The position numbers were made by a program, and so were the translations under genes. Under the pieces are notes generated by a model that searched no databases, was not told the origin of the DNA, and saw only the letters and a program-made list of their open reading frames with translations. 64,000 nt of DNA from Bacillota bacterium (GTDB taxonomy: Bacteria; Bacillota; Clostridia; Christensenellales; CAG-138): positions 133,301-197,300 of the forward strand of contig JAEWUO010000020.1 of assembly GCA_023459335.1 (NCBI GenBank), given 5' to 3'. Positions 16,282-23,909 of this stretch are shown here, piece after piece. Position 1 is the first letter of the stretch. Each line of letters opens with the position of its first letter.

Positions 16282-17220
16282 ATGAAGACCAATGTTTTAC
16301 GATACAAACTTGAACAGAAAGACCGCCTGATCCAGTGCGTCGCGGCGGACGGTATGGTGCGCGTTTCGTTCATCTTCGGCACCAACCTTGTGAAGGAAGC
16401 GCGGCGCGTGCATGGCCTCTCCCGCGTGGCGACCGCCGCGCTGGGCAGGCAGCTTATGATGACCGCGATTATGGCTGCGGACCTGAAAGGCGAAAACGAC
16501 CTGGTGTCGACGATCGTAAAAGGAGACGGCCCCGCGGGCAGCATGATCTGCACAGGGAACAGACTGCTGGAGATCAAGGGCTCCGTATTGAACGGGGACG
16601 TCGAACTACCGCCAAACGAATCCGGCAAGCTCGACGTCGGCGGATTCGTCGGCCGCGAAGGGAAACTCTCCGTCGTCAGCGACCTTGGACTGAAAGAACC
16701 GTACGTTGGGTTGTGCAACCTCGTATCCGGAGAGATCGCGGTCGACTTCGCCAACTATTACTCTTCCAGTCTCCAACGGCCCGCGCTCGTCTACCTCGGT
16801 GTGCGCGAGCGCGCGGAAACCGGGGAGGTGCGCGCGGCTGCGGGCGTGTTCGCGGAGCCGCTGCCAGGCTGTCCGGAAGATGTGATTGACTGTCTGCAGG
16901 CGAAAAGCGCACAGATCGCGCGTTTTTCCGAGCGGCTCGACGAAGGTGAGACGCCGGAGGAACTGCTCGAGAGCGCGTTTGGCGAACTCGGGTTAACCTA
17001 TGCGGGAGAACGCGAGCCTGTATATCGCTGCGACTGTTCGAGGGAACGCATCGAGCGCGCGCTGATTTCGACCGGATACGACGAACTGACTGAAATGATC
17101 GAGGAAGACCACGGCGCGGAAGTTACCTGCCGCTTCTGCGACAAACGATATCAATTTACGGAAGAGGACCTGCGCTCACTGCTGCTTAGCGCGAGCGCGA
17201 GAGAAGATGAAGACGAATAA
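16282..17220 (+). CDS. hslO: Redox-regulated chaperone Hsp33
   Basis: Hsp33 is a holdase switched on by oxidative unfolding of a zinc centre. The 312-residue protein has the N-terminal core (TAALGRQLMMTAIMAADLKG), the GPAGSMICTGN segment, NYYSSSLQRPALVYLGV, and at the C-terminus the four zinc cysteines as CDC (about residue 251) and CRFC (about 284), the redox switch. No strong ribosome site is visible. Its last 14 bases overlap the start of the TPR gene, which indicates coupled translation. Confidence 0.95.
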   Translation: MKTNVLRYKLEQKDRLIQCVAADGMVRVSFIFGTNLVKEARRVHGLSRVATAALGRQLMMTAIMAADLKGENDLVSTIVKGDGPAGSMICTGNRLLEIKGSVLNGDVELPPNESGKLDVGGFVGREGKLSVVSDLGLKEPYVGLCNLVSGEIAVDFANYYSSSLQRPALVYLGVRERAETGEVRAAAGVFAEPLPGCPEDVIDCLQAKSAQIARFSERLDEGETPEELLESAFGELGLTYAGEREPVYRCDCSRERIERALISTGYDELTEMIEEDHGAEVTCRFCDKRYQFTEEDLRSLLLSASAREDEDE

Positions 17221-18928
17221 GACGGGAAAAGTGATTCCGTTTTCCCAAAACGCTACGTTTTATATGAAGCGCGGCGCAAAGGAACTCGAAAAAAACGATC
17301 TGTTCGCGGCGATTGGGAAATACCGCGAAGCGTATGAGCGCGCTCCGGAAGACCCGGAGATCGCCATCGCGCTGGCGGAGATTTTAAGCCAGATGCAGCG
17401 GTTCGAGGAGAGCAACCGGATCCTGTTTCAGTTGATGACGGACAGCGAGGAAACACCGCCGGAGTGCCACTTTGGCCTTGCCTGCAACTATTTCGGCCTG
17501 CAGGATTATGACAGCGCGGCGGACAGCCTGGAAGATTATCTCGAGGCGGAGTCGGACGGAATTTTCGCTGCGGATGCGGAAGATTTTCTCGACCTGATCG
17601 ACGACGACGACGCGATGTATGAAACGACCGGCTTAAAAACGGACGACGATTACGAAGACAACGCCGTCTGCCATTTCGCGCGCACTCTTCTCGCAAGCGG
17701 GGACGTCCGGTACGCAATCGAGGAGCTGGAGCACCGGCTCGGGGAATCCCCAAAGTCGATTAAAGTACGAGAGCAGCTTGCCATCGCCTATTTCGTCGCG
17801 AACCGAAGGGATGAAGCGAAAAAGACCGCACACAGTCTCTTGAGCGAGGATCCTGCGGATGTGCTGGCAAACAGCACGCTCGCGCTCGCGGAGATCGAGG
17901 AAGGCAACCGCATTGCGGCGAACGCGCGTCTGGAAGAAATGATGAAACTCCGATCGCTTGAACCGGAGGAATTGCACAGCGTGGCCGTACTGCAGCTCGA
18001 CCTGGACCGCTTTGCCGACGCGGAGAAGACGCTCTCGCAGTTATTGCGCGTGATGCCGTACGATGAAAATGTGCTGCACAAATCAGGTTATGCTCGTTTT
18101 ATGCAGGGGGATGCGGACGGAGCGAAACAGTATTACCAGAAATTATTACGCATCGATCCGCACGATACGGTCGCGAAATATTACTTAAACCAATGCAAGC
18201 ACGCGGACGGCGCGCAGAAACGAACCAACGCGAAGTGGATCATACCGTATCAGGTGCCGTTTGGCGAGGCGTTCCGGCGTCTGAACCAAATCAACCGCAT
18301 GATTGCGCTGCCGCACGAGGAGCTTTACCGCATCTGGACGGAAGACGCCGCGTTTCGCGACCAGCTTGTCTGGGCGACGACGCTTTCGGATATGCGGGTA
18401 AAAAAAAGCATGCTTTCTCTCGTGTTCACCTTTGGAGACGAGCGGTCCGAGCGCATTCTGCGCGAATTCCTGCTGCGCACCGATCAGCCGGACGAACTCA
18501 AACGCGCGGTATTCGGAATGCTCAAGCACCTTGAGGCGAAAGAACCGTATATGGCTTACCTCAACGGCCGCTGGATCAAAGGACGCGTAAACATGCTCGA
18601 ACTGGACTACCGAATGCCCGCTTCTTATGAAAGCGTCATGCAGCTGATCATGCAGTATATGCTTGGTAACTGCCGCGAAGAATGTTCGATGGAAGCCGCG
18701 AATATCTTTAAACGCTATATCGATAGCCTGCAGCGGAAATTCCCGCGTATCTCCGCCGCGCAGGAAATTTCGATGGCTGCGGCGCTGGAGCTCCTCGCGA
18801 GGCGTTCCTGCGGGGAAACCGTAACGGAGGAGGAGATCGGGTCGGTCTACCGGGTAACGAGATCGCGCCTTAGAAACGCAATCACGAAGCTCTCCCCGTT
18901 TATCGCCGCACCGGAGGAAACGAAATGA
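17207..18928 (+). CDS. TPR-repeat protein with HTH-like C-terminus
   Basis: A 573-residue cytoplasmic protein without signal peptide. From about residue 20 to 330 it holds several tetratricopeptide-like helical pairs, such as AIGKYREAYERAPEDPEIA and AKQYYQKLLRIDPHDTVAKY, interrupted by an acidic stretch (DLIDDDDAMYET). The final 50 residues (AAALELLARRSCGETVTEEE to RNAITKL) resemble a cyclin/TFIIB-type or other helix-turn-helix bundle. TPR domains mediate protein contacts; the partner is unknown. The gene overlaps hslO by 14 bases and the RNA methyltransferase gene by four, so it is made in fixed ratio with both. I do not recognise a named family. Confidence 0.8.
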   Translation: MKTNKTGKVIPFSQNATFYMKRGAKELEKNDLFAAIGKYREAYERAPEDPEIAIALAEILSQMQRFEESNRILFQLMTDSEETPPECHFGLACNYFGLQDYDSAADSLEDYLEAESDGIFAADAEDFLDLIDDDDAMYETTGLKTDDDYEDNAVCHFARTLLASGDVRYAIEELEHRLGESPKSIKVREQLAIAYFVANRRDEAKKTAHSLLSEDPADVLANSTLALAEIEEGNRIAANARLEEMMKLRSLEPEELHSVAVLQLDLDRFADAEKTLSQLLRVMPYDENVLHKSGYARFMQGDADGAKQYYQKLLRIDPHDTVAKYYLNQCKHADGAQKRTNAKWIIPYQVPFGEAFRRLNQINRMIALPHEELYRIWTEDAAFRDQLVWATTLSDMRVKKSMLSLVFTFGDERSERILREFLLRTDQPDELKRAVFGMLKHLEAKEPYMAYLNGRWIKGRVNMLELDYRMPASYESVMQLIMQYMLGNCREECSMEAANIFKRYIDSLQRKFPRISAAQEISMAAALELLARRSCGETVTEEEIGSVYRVTRSRLRNAITKLSPFIAAPEETK

Positions 18929-20037
18929 AATATTTCGCGACCTGCAAACTGGGGCTTGAATCTCTTGTAACGCGACAGCTGCACGATCTCGGTATCGAGG
19001 TGCTGGAGACGGCGGATGCGCGCGTGGCGTTTTCCGGGGGACCTGCAGAGATGGCAAGGGCGCTGCTATGGCTGCGAACGGCGGAGCGCGTTCTGCTCGT
19101 CGCGGAGGAGTTCGACGCGGAGACGTTTGACGAATTATTCGAAAAGACGAAAGCCGTGCGCTGGAAACAATTTCTCAAGCCGGAAACAAACATTCACGTA
19201 ACCGGAAAATCCGCGAAGAGCGCGCTGTTTTCGGTCAGCGATTGTCAGAGTATCGTAAAGAAAGCGATTGTAGAGAGTCTGAAGGCGGCATACCGGACAA
19301 AAGAGATACCCGAAGGCGGGAGCGAGATCATCGTAGAGGTCGGCATTCTCCGAAACCGCGTTTCACTCTGCCTCGACTGCTGCGGCGCGGGACTATCGCG
19401 AAGAGGATACCGCACCTATAACGTCGCGGCGCCGCTGTCGGAAACTCTCGGCGCAGGAATCGTGCTGCTCTCGCGTTACCGCGCGGAAATGCCGTTGGTC
19501 GATCCCATGTGCGGCTCCGGCACTATGCCGATCGAGGCCGCAATGATCGCGCAAAACATCGCTCCGGGGCTTTTGCGCTCGTTTGCCGCAGAAGGCTGGT
19601 GGTTCCTCGATCCAAATATCTGGAAACTGGAACGGCAGCGCGCGGCGGATACAAGGACGGACCGGAAAATCGAAGTCCGCGGCTTCGACATCGACGCGCA
19701 CAGCATCGATCTTTGCAAGCAACACGCGAAAAAAGCGGGCGTTTTCTGCGACTGGCGCGTGCAGGACATCCGGAATTTTTCTCTGTACGAACAAAGCGGG
19801 GTTATCGTCTGCAACCCGCCGTATGGCGAACGGATGCTGGATAGGGAAGGCGCGCGGGAGCTTTGCCGCGTGATGCGGCGTGTGTTCTCGCCGTATCCCG
19901 GCTGGAGCGTCAACGTATTTTCCGGCATGCGGGATTTCGAGCAGTTCTATGGCAGGCGCGCGGATAAGCGAAGGAAACTCACCAACGGCGGCATGCCATG
20001 CACGCTGTATCAATACTTTGGAGTAAAGGACGTATGA
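18925..20037 (+). CDS. THUMP-domain class I RNA methyltransferase (RlmL N-terminal/YpsC-like)
   Basis: Residues 1-160 form a THUMP RNA-binding domain (FATCKLGLESLVTRQL, ending SLCLDCCGAGLSRRGYR), and the remainder is a Rossmann methyltransferase with DPMCGSGTMPIEAAMIA near residue 193, GFDIDAHSIDLCKQHAKKAG, and the N6/N2-methylase tetrad in VCNPPYGERM near 294. The family methylates guanine N2 in 23S rRNA (position 2445 in E. coli RlmL). The exact target here is inferred. The ATG overlaps the preceding stop (ATGA), and its own stop overlaps the ATG of the next gene in the same way. Confidence 0.9.
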   Translation: MKYFATCKLGLESLVTRQLHDLGIEVLETADARVAFSGGPAEMARALLWLRTAERVLLVAEEFDAETFDELFEKTKAVRWKQFLKPETNIHVTGKSAKSALFSVSDCQSIVKKAIVESLKAAYRTKEIPEGGSEIIVEVGILRNRVSLCLDCCGAGLSRRGYRTYNVAAPLSETLGAGIVLLSRYRAEMPLVDPMCGSGTMPIEAAMIAQNIAPGLLRSFAAEGWWFLDPNIWKLERQRAADTRTDRKIEVRGFDIDAHSIDLCKQHAKKAGVFCDWRVQDIRNFSLYEQSGVIVCNPPYGERMLDREGARELCRVMRRVFSPYPGWSVNVFSGMRDFEQFYGRRADKRRKLTNGGMPCTLYQYFGVKDV

Positions 20038-21245
20038 AATTCGCGGTAATCCTCGGAGACGGAATGGCCGACTGGCCGGTCGACGAGCTCGGTGGCAAAA
20101 CGCCGCTCGACGTCGCCGTGCATCCGGCGATGGACAAGCTTGCACAAAACGGCGAATTCGGGCTCGTGAAAACGGTCCCTGACGGCATGACGCCCGGCAG
20201 CGATACGGCGAACCTTTCCGTGTTCGGTTACGATCCGAAACGGTATTATTCCGGCCGCTCCCCGCTGGAAGCCGCGAGTCTCGGCATACCGCTCACCGAA
20301 ACCGACGTGACGTACCGCTGCAACCTCGTGACGCTGTCCGCAGAGACCGATTTGTCCGAAACGACGATGATCGACTACAGCGCGGGGGAGATTTCAACCG
20401 GGGAAGCAAGCGAACTGATTCAATTTCTCGACGGGCGGCTGGGCGGCGAAGGCGTGCGTCTCTATCACGGATTTTCTTATCGGCATTGCCTTGTGCTCAA
20501 CCATGCGGAAACCGGCGCTATACTGACTCCGCCGCACGATTTTTCGGGAAAGCCGGTCGCAGGCAGGCTGCCTGCGGGAACAAACTCGCCGCTGCTGATG
20601 CGATGGATGCGCGCGGCTTACGAGCTGTTGAAAGACCATCCCGTGAACAGGGCGCGCGTTGCGGCGGGCAAAAACCCCGCCAATGCGATCTGGTTCTGGG
20701 GCGAAGGCAGAAAACCCGCCCTGACGACGTTTTTTGAAAAAACAGGGCTGAAAGGCGCGGTGATCTCCGCGGTCGATCTGATTCAGGGAATCGGCCGCTG
20801 CGCGCAGATGGAGGTCGTTAAAGTCTCGGGAGCGACCGGCACATACGAAACAAACTTCGCGGCGAAAGCGGCCGCCGCAATCGACGTGCTTTCGCGCGGG
20901 GCAGACTTTGTGTACGTTCATATCGAGGCGGCGGACGAATGCGGCCATCACGGGCAGCTGAACGAAAAAATCTACTCGATCGAACAGATCGACCAAAAGA
21001 TTCTCAAGCCGATCTGGGACTATCTGGAACGCTGCGGCGAGGATTACGCGATCCTCGTGCTGCCGGATCATCCCACGCCGATGAAGATCCGTACGCATAC
21101 GTCAGACCCGGTGCCGTTTGCGCTCTACCGAAAAGGCAACGCGGCCGGGCGGGGGATTCGTTATACGGAGAACGACGCGAAGTCGACAGGGATATTTATA
21201 CAGGAAGGATATCGACTGATCGACCGCATGAAAAACGGCGCGTGA
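20034..21245 (+). CDS. apgM: ApgM-type cofactor-independent phosphoglycerate mutase or related phosphotransferase
   Basis: A 403-residue alkaline-phosphatase-superfamily protein. Metal-binding residues are seen in FAVILGDGMADWP (N-terminal Asp), in PGSDTANLSVFGYDP with the catalytic Ser/Thr near residue 64, in HIEAADECGHHG, and in VLPDHPTPMKIRTHT. This matches the archaeal-type phosphoglycerate mutase family, which interconverts 3- and 2-phosphoglycerate. A bacterial branch of the same family has been proposed as an alternative homoserine kinase, and the sequence alone does not decide. The ATG at 20034 overlaps the previous stop by four bases. Confidence 0.85.
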   Translation: MKFAVILGDGMADWPVDELGGKTPLDVAVHPAMDKLAQNGEFGLVKTVPDGMTPGSDTANLSVFGYDPKRYYSGRSPLEAASLGIPLTETDVTYRCNLVTLSAETDLSETTMIDYSAGEISTGEASELIQFLDGRLGGEGVRLYHGFSYRHCLVLNHAETGAILTPPHDFSGKPVAGRLPAGTNSPLLMRWMRAAYELLKDHPVNRARVAAGKNPANAIWFWGEGRKPALTTFFEKTGLKGAVISAVDLIQGIGRCAQMEVVKVSGATGTYETNFAAKAAAAIDVLSRGADFVYVHIEAADECGHHGQLNEKIYSIEQIDQKILKPIWDYLERCGEDYAILVLPDHPTPMKIRTHTSDPVPFALYRKGNAAGRGIRYTENDAKSTGIFIQEGYRLIDRMKNGA

Positions 21246-21302
21246 TATCATTCGCTTCGATTCTATGCGAAAGCGAACCGTTGGTAACGCCATAGAAAGG
21301 GC

Positions 21303-21331
21303 TTGCAAATATGAGCGCATTCGTGTATGAT
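21303..21331 (+). promoter_or_regulatory. Promoter of tRNA-Ser
   Basis: TTGCAA (21303-21308) and TATGAT (21326-21331) are 17 bases apart. Transcription would begin near 21338, about 20 bases before the mature tRNA. Confidence 0.8.
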
Positions 21332-21356
21332 ACACAATGCGTCTAGGAAAAGCTTT

Positions 21357-21448
21357 GGAGAGATGGCTGAGCTGGTCGAAGGCGCACGACTGGAAATCGT
21401 GTTTACCCCTTAAAGGTAACGTGGGTTCGAATCCCACTCTCTCCGCCA
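21357..21448 (+). tRNA. tRNA-Ser (anticodon GGA)
   Basis: A 92-base class II tRNA with an encoded CCA end. The acceptor stem GGAGAGA pairs with TCTCTCC. The anticodon stem CACGA/TCGTG encloses CTGGAAA, giving anticodon GGA for UCC/UCU codons. A long variable arm follows, then the T arm GTGGG-TTCGAAT-CCCAC. It has its own promoter and terminator. Its 3' end is repeated at 23702-23740. Confidence 0.98.
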
Positions 21449-21451
21449 AAA

Positions 21452-21480
21452 AGTCCCCAGTTTGGGGGCTTTTTTCTTTT
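21452..21480 (+). terminator. Intrinsic terminator of tRNA-Ser
   Basis: A seven-pair stem (21452-21458 with 21464-21470) containing four G-C pairs and one wobble, then TTTTTTCTTTT. It starts three bases after the CCA end. Confidence 0.92.
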
Positions 21481-21540
21481 CTATTATCATGCGCAAATTA
21501 TCTTATAATTTGCAAGTCTTGAAGTTGCTGCTGTTTTGAT

Positions 21541-22050
21541 ACTATTTGGATAGTGAGAATCAGGGAAATCGCCCCATACGGAAGCGTACGGATATCAGCT
21601 GATCCATGCCCTGTTACTGCGTGAAGGCTGGAAAATCAATCGAAAACGGATCTGTAGTCTGTACAGACAGGAAGGTTTGAACCCGAGAAAGCCGTCAAGT
21701 CGCAAGAAAATCAACGTTGAAAATACTCCTGAAAAGGGATTGGCGTCTGCGATTAACAAATGCAGGTGTATGGACTTCGTATCCGATCAATTGTACAATA
21801 GGAAGCGGTTCATGGCGCTGACGATGCCGGACACGTTCAGCCGTGAGAGGTTGGCCATCTGCGCGGAAAAATCGATCAAGGACGAGCAGGTCTGCGACAA
21901 GCCGAAAAAACAACGGCAGCCCGCATGCTGCCTCAGCGGATCAAGGCCGACAACGGTTCTGAGTTTAGCTTACGGGGCTGGACGCGTGGGCGTACTTCAA
22001 CAAGGTCAAGCTGAACTGCTCCCGGCCCGGTCAGCGATTGATTCACGGAA
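21541..22050 (+). pseudogene. Remnant of an IS3-family transposase (OrfB)
   Basis: Pieces of an IS3-type OrfB can be read in different frames. They are IREIAPYG near 21559, HALLLREGWKINRKRICSLY from 21605 with EGLNPRKPSSRKK after it, MDFVSDQL near 21770 with a degenerate MPDTFSRE where VDTFSRE is expected, then LPQRIKADNGSEF near 21930 and DAWAYFNKVKLNCSRPG near 21985. At least two frameshifts separate them, and the section with the final catalytic Glu is missing. OrfA and the terminal inverted repeats were not found. It is inactive. It lies just after tRNA-Ser and before a membrane protein gene in an A+T-richer stretch, which supports an accessory origin for the region. Confidence 0.85.
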
Positions 22051-22113
22051 TTATTTGCCAATTTATTGAAATATCAGTACAATCAAGTGAATTGTGGAAT
22101 GAAGGGTTATCCT

Positions 22114-23532
22114 ATGCTGCGCATTCAAAAAAACAAGCCAGATCGTATTTTCATTCTTCTATCCCTGCTTCTGTGCATGGCACTGCTGCTTTCTTCGCTG
22201 TTATTTTGGGATCGTCTGATGATCTATACCGACGATTCGTCGGCCAATATCAACATGGATATCACACGCGAGGTAGTGTATCCGCTCTTCCTCGCCATGA
22301 TGCGTTCGATTTTCGGTTCACAGGGGTACCTGATCCCGACCCTGATACTGCAAAACATTCTCGCCGGATTTGGGGTTTGGTTTTTCTGTATCTATTTGTA
22401 TAATACGTTTCGCCTCCCAAAGTTCCTGACGTTGATGATCATGGGCGGCTGCGACCTGGTACTTCTTTTTATTGGCAGGACATTGTGCTACGTCAGCGCC
22501 ATACAAACTGAAGCGCTCGCTGTTCCGCTCTTCTTCCTGCTGATGCGGTATCTCCTGGAATCTGCAGCGGAACTGCGGTTTCGGCCGCTGATTCCCGCCG
22601 CGATTTTGACTTGCATCGGCGTGCTGCTGCGTGCACAGTTTCTCATGTTCGTCGTGCTTTTTTCACTCGTTGCCGGATATGTTGCCATCTCCCAAAAAAC
22701 GTTTCGGAAAGCATTCCTACCCATCCTGGCAAGCGTCGCCGTCATACTCGCGCTGACACGTATCCTAACCATGACATACCATTACTTCGCAAACGGCGTG
22801 TTTACCACTACGCCGTTTGGCAACCGACATATCGCCACGCGGATGCTGTATGTTTCAGACATGGAGGATGCAGATCTATTTCAAAATGACCCTGCGCTGC
22901 AAAACGTCTTCATTCTGGCAGAAGAAGAGATGTTTGCACTGGGCCGTAATTATTCCGCGGTCTCAAATGCGGACGTTCTGACGCAGTATGAGCATTTGGA
23001 AGCGAATTTTGACGCTGTCTTATTCTACTCAATGCAGCCTGTTCTCGTGGAGGAACTGTTTCCCGACTTCTTCACCTCCACCGATCCTGCTATATGGGTC
23101 ACATTCGACGCGAAAGCCGGTGAGTTCATCCGTCCGCTGCTTGCGGACAACGCTGCCAAATATCTGCAAACAGTCCTAAACGCCCTTATCGTCGGTGTAG
23201 TCCGCTGCAATTCGTTCTACTCGCTGCGCTTGAGCCGCTCAATCAATCTCTGCTCCGTTTTCTTCTCCCTCGGTATGTACGCCACATCCGTGAGTCTTGC
23301 TATATATGCCATCAAAAAGCGCCGCGCGTCGGGTATCTGTATGGCAACCGTCCTGATTATGATTTTGGGCCTTGCCGCCGTACCCTCGCTGTCGCTGTTC
23401 CCGTCCACACGCTACATGTTCTATGCCATCGGCCCGTTCTATGCCATCCTGGCCATTCTCGCGTATGAATGGGTTTGTGATCGCGTAGCCCGCGTCCGAT
23501 CTAAGCGGCAACCGAACGGCCTGATCATGTGA
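22114..23532 (+). CDS. Polytopic membrane protein, GT-C glycosyltransferase-like
   Basis: About 472 residues with roughly ten hydrophobic helices, starting with a basic stretch and a membrane anchor (RIFILLSLLLCMALLLSSLL). An acidic pair follows the first helix (YTDDSSANINMD), as in GT-C glycosyltransferases that use polyprenyl-phosphate sugars. A large extracytoplasmic loop runs about residues 230-345. No named family is recognised and the substrate is unknown. I chose the ATG at 22114, which has GAAGGG about nine bases before it, over the ATG at 22099. Base composition is visibly richer in A+T than the core genes on either side. It lies between the IS remnant and the tRNA fragment. Confidence 0.65.
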   Translation: MLRIQKNKPDRIFILLSLLLCMALLLSSLLFWDRLMIYTDDSSANINMDITREVVYPLFLAMMRSIFGSQGYLIPTLILQNILAGFGVWFFCIYLYNTFRLPKFLTLMIMGGCDLVLLFIGRTLCYVSAIQTEALAVPLFFLLMRYLLESAAELRFRPLIPAAILTCIGVLLRAQFLMFVVLFSLVAGYVAISQKTFRKAFLPILASVAVILALTRILTMTYHYFANGVFTTTPFGNRHIATRMLYVSDMEDADLFQNDPALQNVFILAEEEMFALGRNYSAVSNADVLTQYEHLEANFDAVLFYSMQPVLVEELFPDFFTSTDPAIWVTFDAKAGEFIRPLLADNAAKYLQTVLNALIVGVVRCNSFYSLRLSRSINLCSVFFSLGMYATSVSLAIYAIKKRRASGICMATVLIMILGLAAVPSLSLFPSTRYMFYAIGPFYAILAILAYEWVCDRVARVRSKRQPNGLIM

Positions 23533-23701
23533 ACGCGAATTGCACGCTACCTGATTCCGGTACAGGGCGCCGTCAACCCGCTAAATCAACGATTCGTCAA
23601 GCAAGGAGTCAATTAGGGAACCACTTGCTAACACCGGGTAGGTTTTTATAGAATCGCAGTGAAATACGCGAGCGACTGACATAGTATCTCTTAGGTTCGT
23701 G
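23533..23701. other. Non-coding stretch before the tRNA fragment
   Basis: I see no gene here. A 5' half of a tRNA-Ser that would match the following 3' fragment (it should begin GGAGAAG) was looked for and not found. Confidence 0.5.
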
Positions 23702-23740
23702 TTAAAGATAACGTGGGTTCGAATCCCACCTTCTCCGCCA
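23702..23740 (+). repeat. Second copy of the tRNA-Ser 3' end
   Basis: These 39 bases match positions 21410-21448 of the intact tRNA-Ser at 36 of 39 positions, covering the end of the variable arm, the T arm, the acceptor 3' strand and CCA. The mismatches change the acceptor strand to CTTCTCC. It is followed, like the real tRNA, by an intrinsic terminator. It could be an attachment-site copy left by an integrating element or the remains of a second tRNA-Ser gene. Confidence 0.92.
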
Positions 23741-23743
23741 CAA

Positions 23744-23776
23744 ACAAGAGGGAGCGCTTGATGCCCTCTTGTTTTC
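23744..23776 (+). terminator. Intrinsic terminator after tRNA fragment
   Basis: A perfect nine-bp stem (23744-23752 with 23764-23772) and an 11-base loop, followed by TTTC. It lies three bases after the duplicated CCA end. Confidence 0.75.
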
Positions 23777-23828
23777 ACATTAAGTTAGAGGGATTCGAGA
23801 GACGGGTATCCTTCGTTGCGCCGTCAAC

Positions 23829-23858
23829 TTGTCTTATATGTTTTTGTAGTGTTATAAT
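23829..23858 (+). promoter_or_regulatory. Promoter of the GT-C-like gene at 23910
   Basis: TTGTCT (23829-23834) and a perfect TATAAT (23853-23858) with an 18-base spacer. The transcript start near 23865 gives a 45-base leader. Confidence 0.6.
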
Positions 23859-23909
23859 TGCTTGAAATTATTTCTGTTCCATAATAAAAAATCTCGCAGG
23901 TGAGGTTTC

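Noticed and set aside
21102..21449. Minus-strand ORF with VGFEPTLPLRG
   Set aside because: This is the well-known spurious translation across the antisense of a tRNA-Ser gene.
23581..23778. Minus-strand ORF with GGEGGIRTH
   Set aside because: Produced by the antisense of the duplicated tRNA-Ser 3' end, not a gene.
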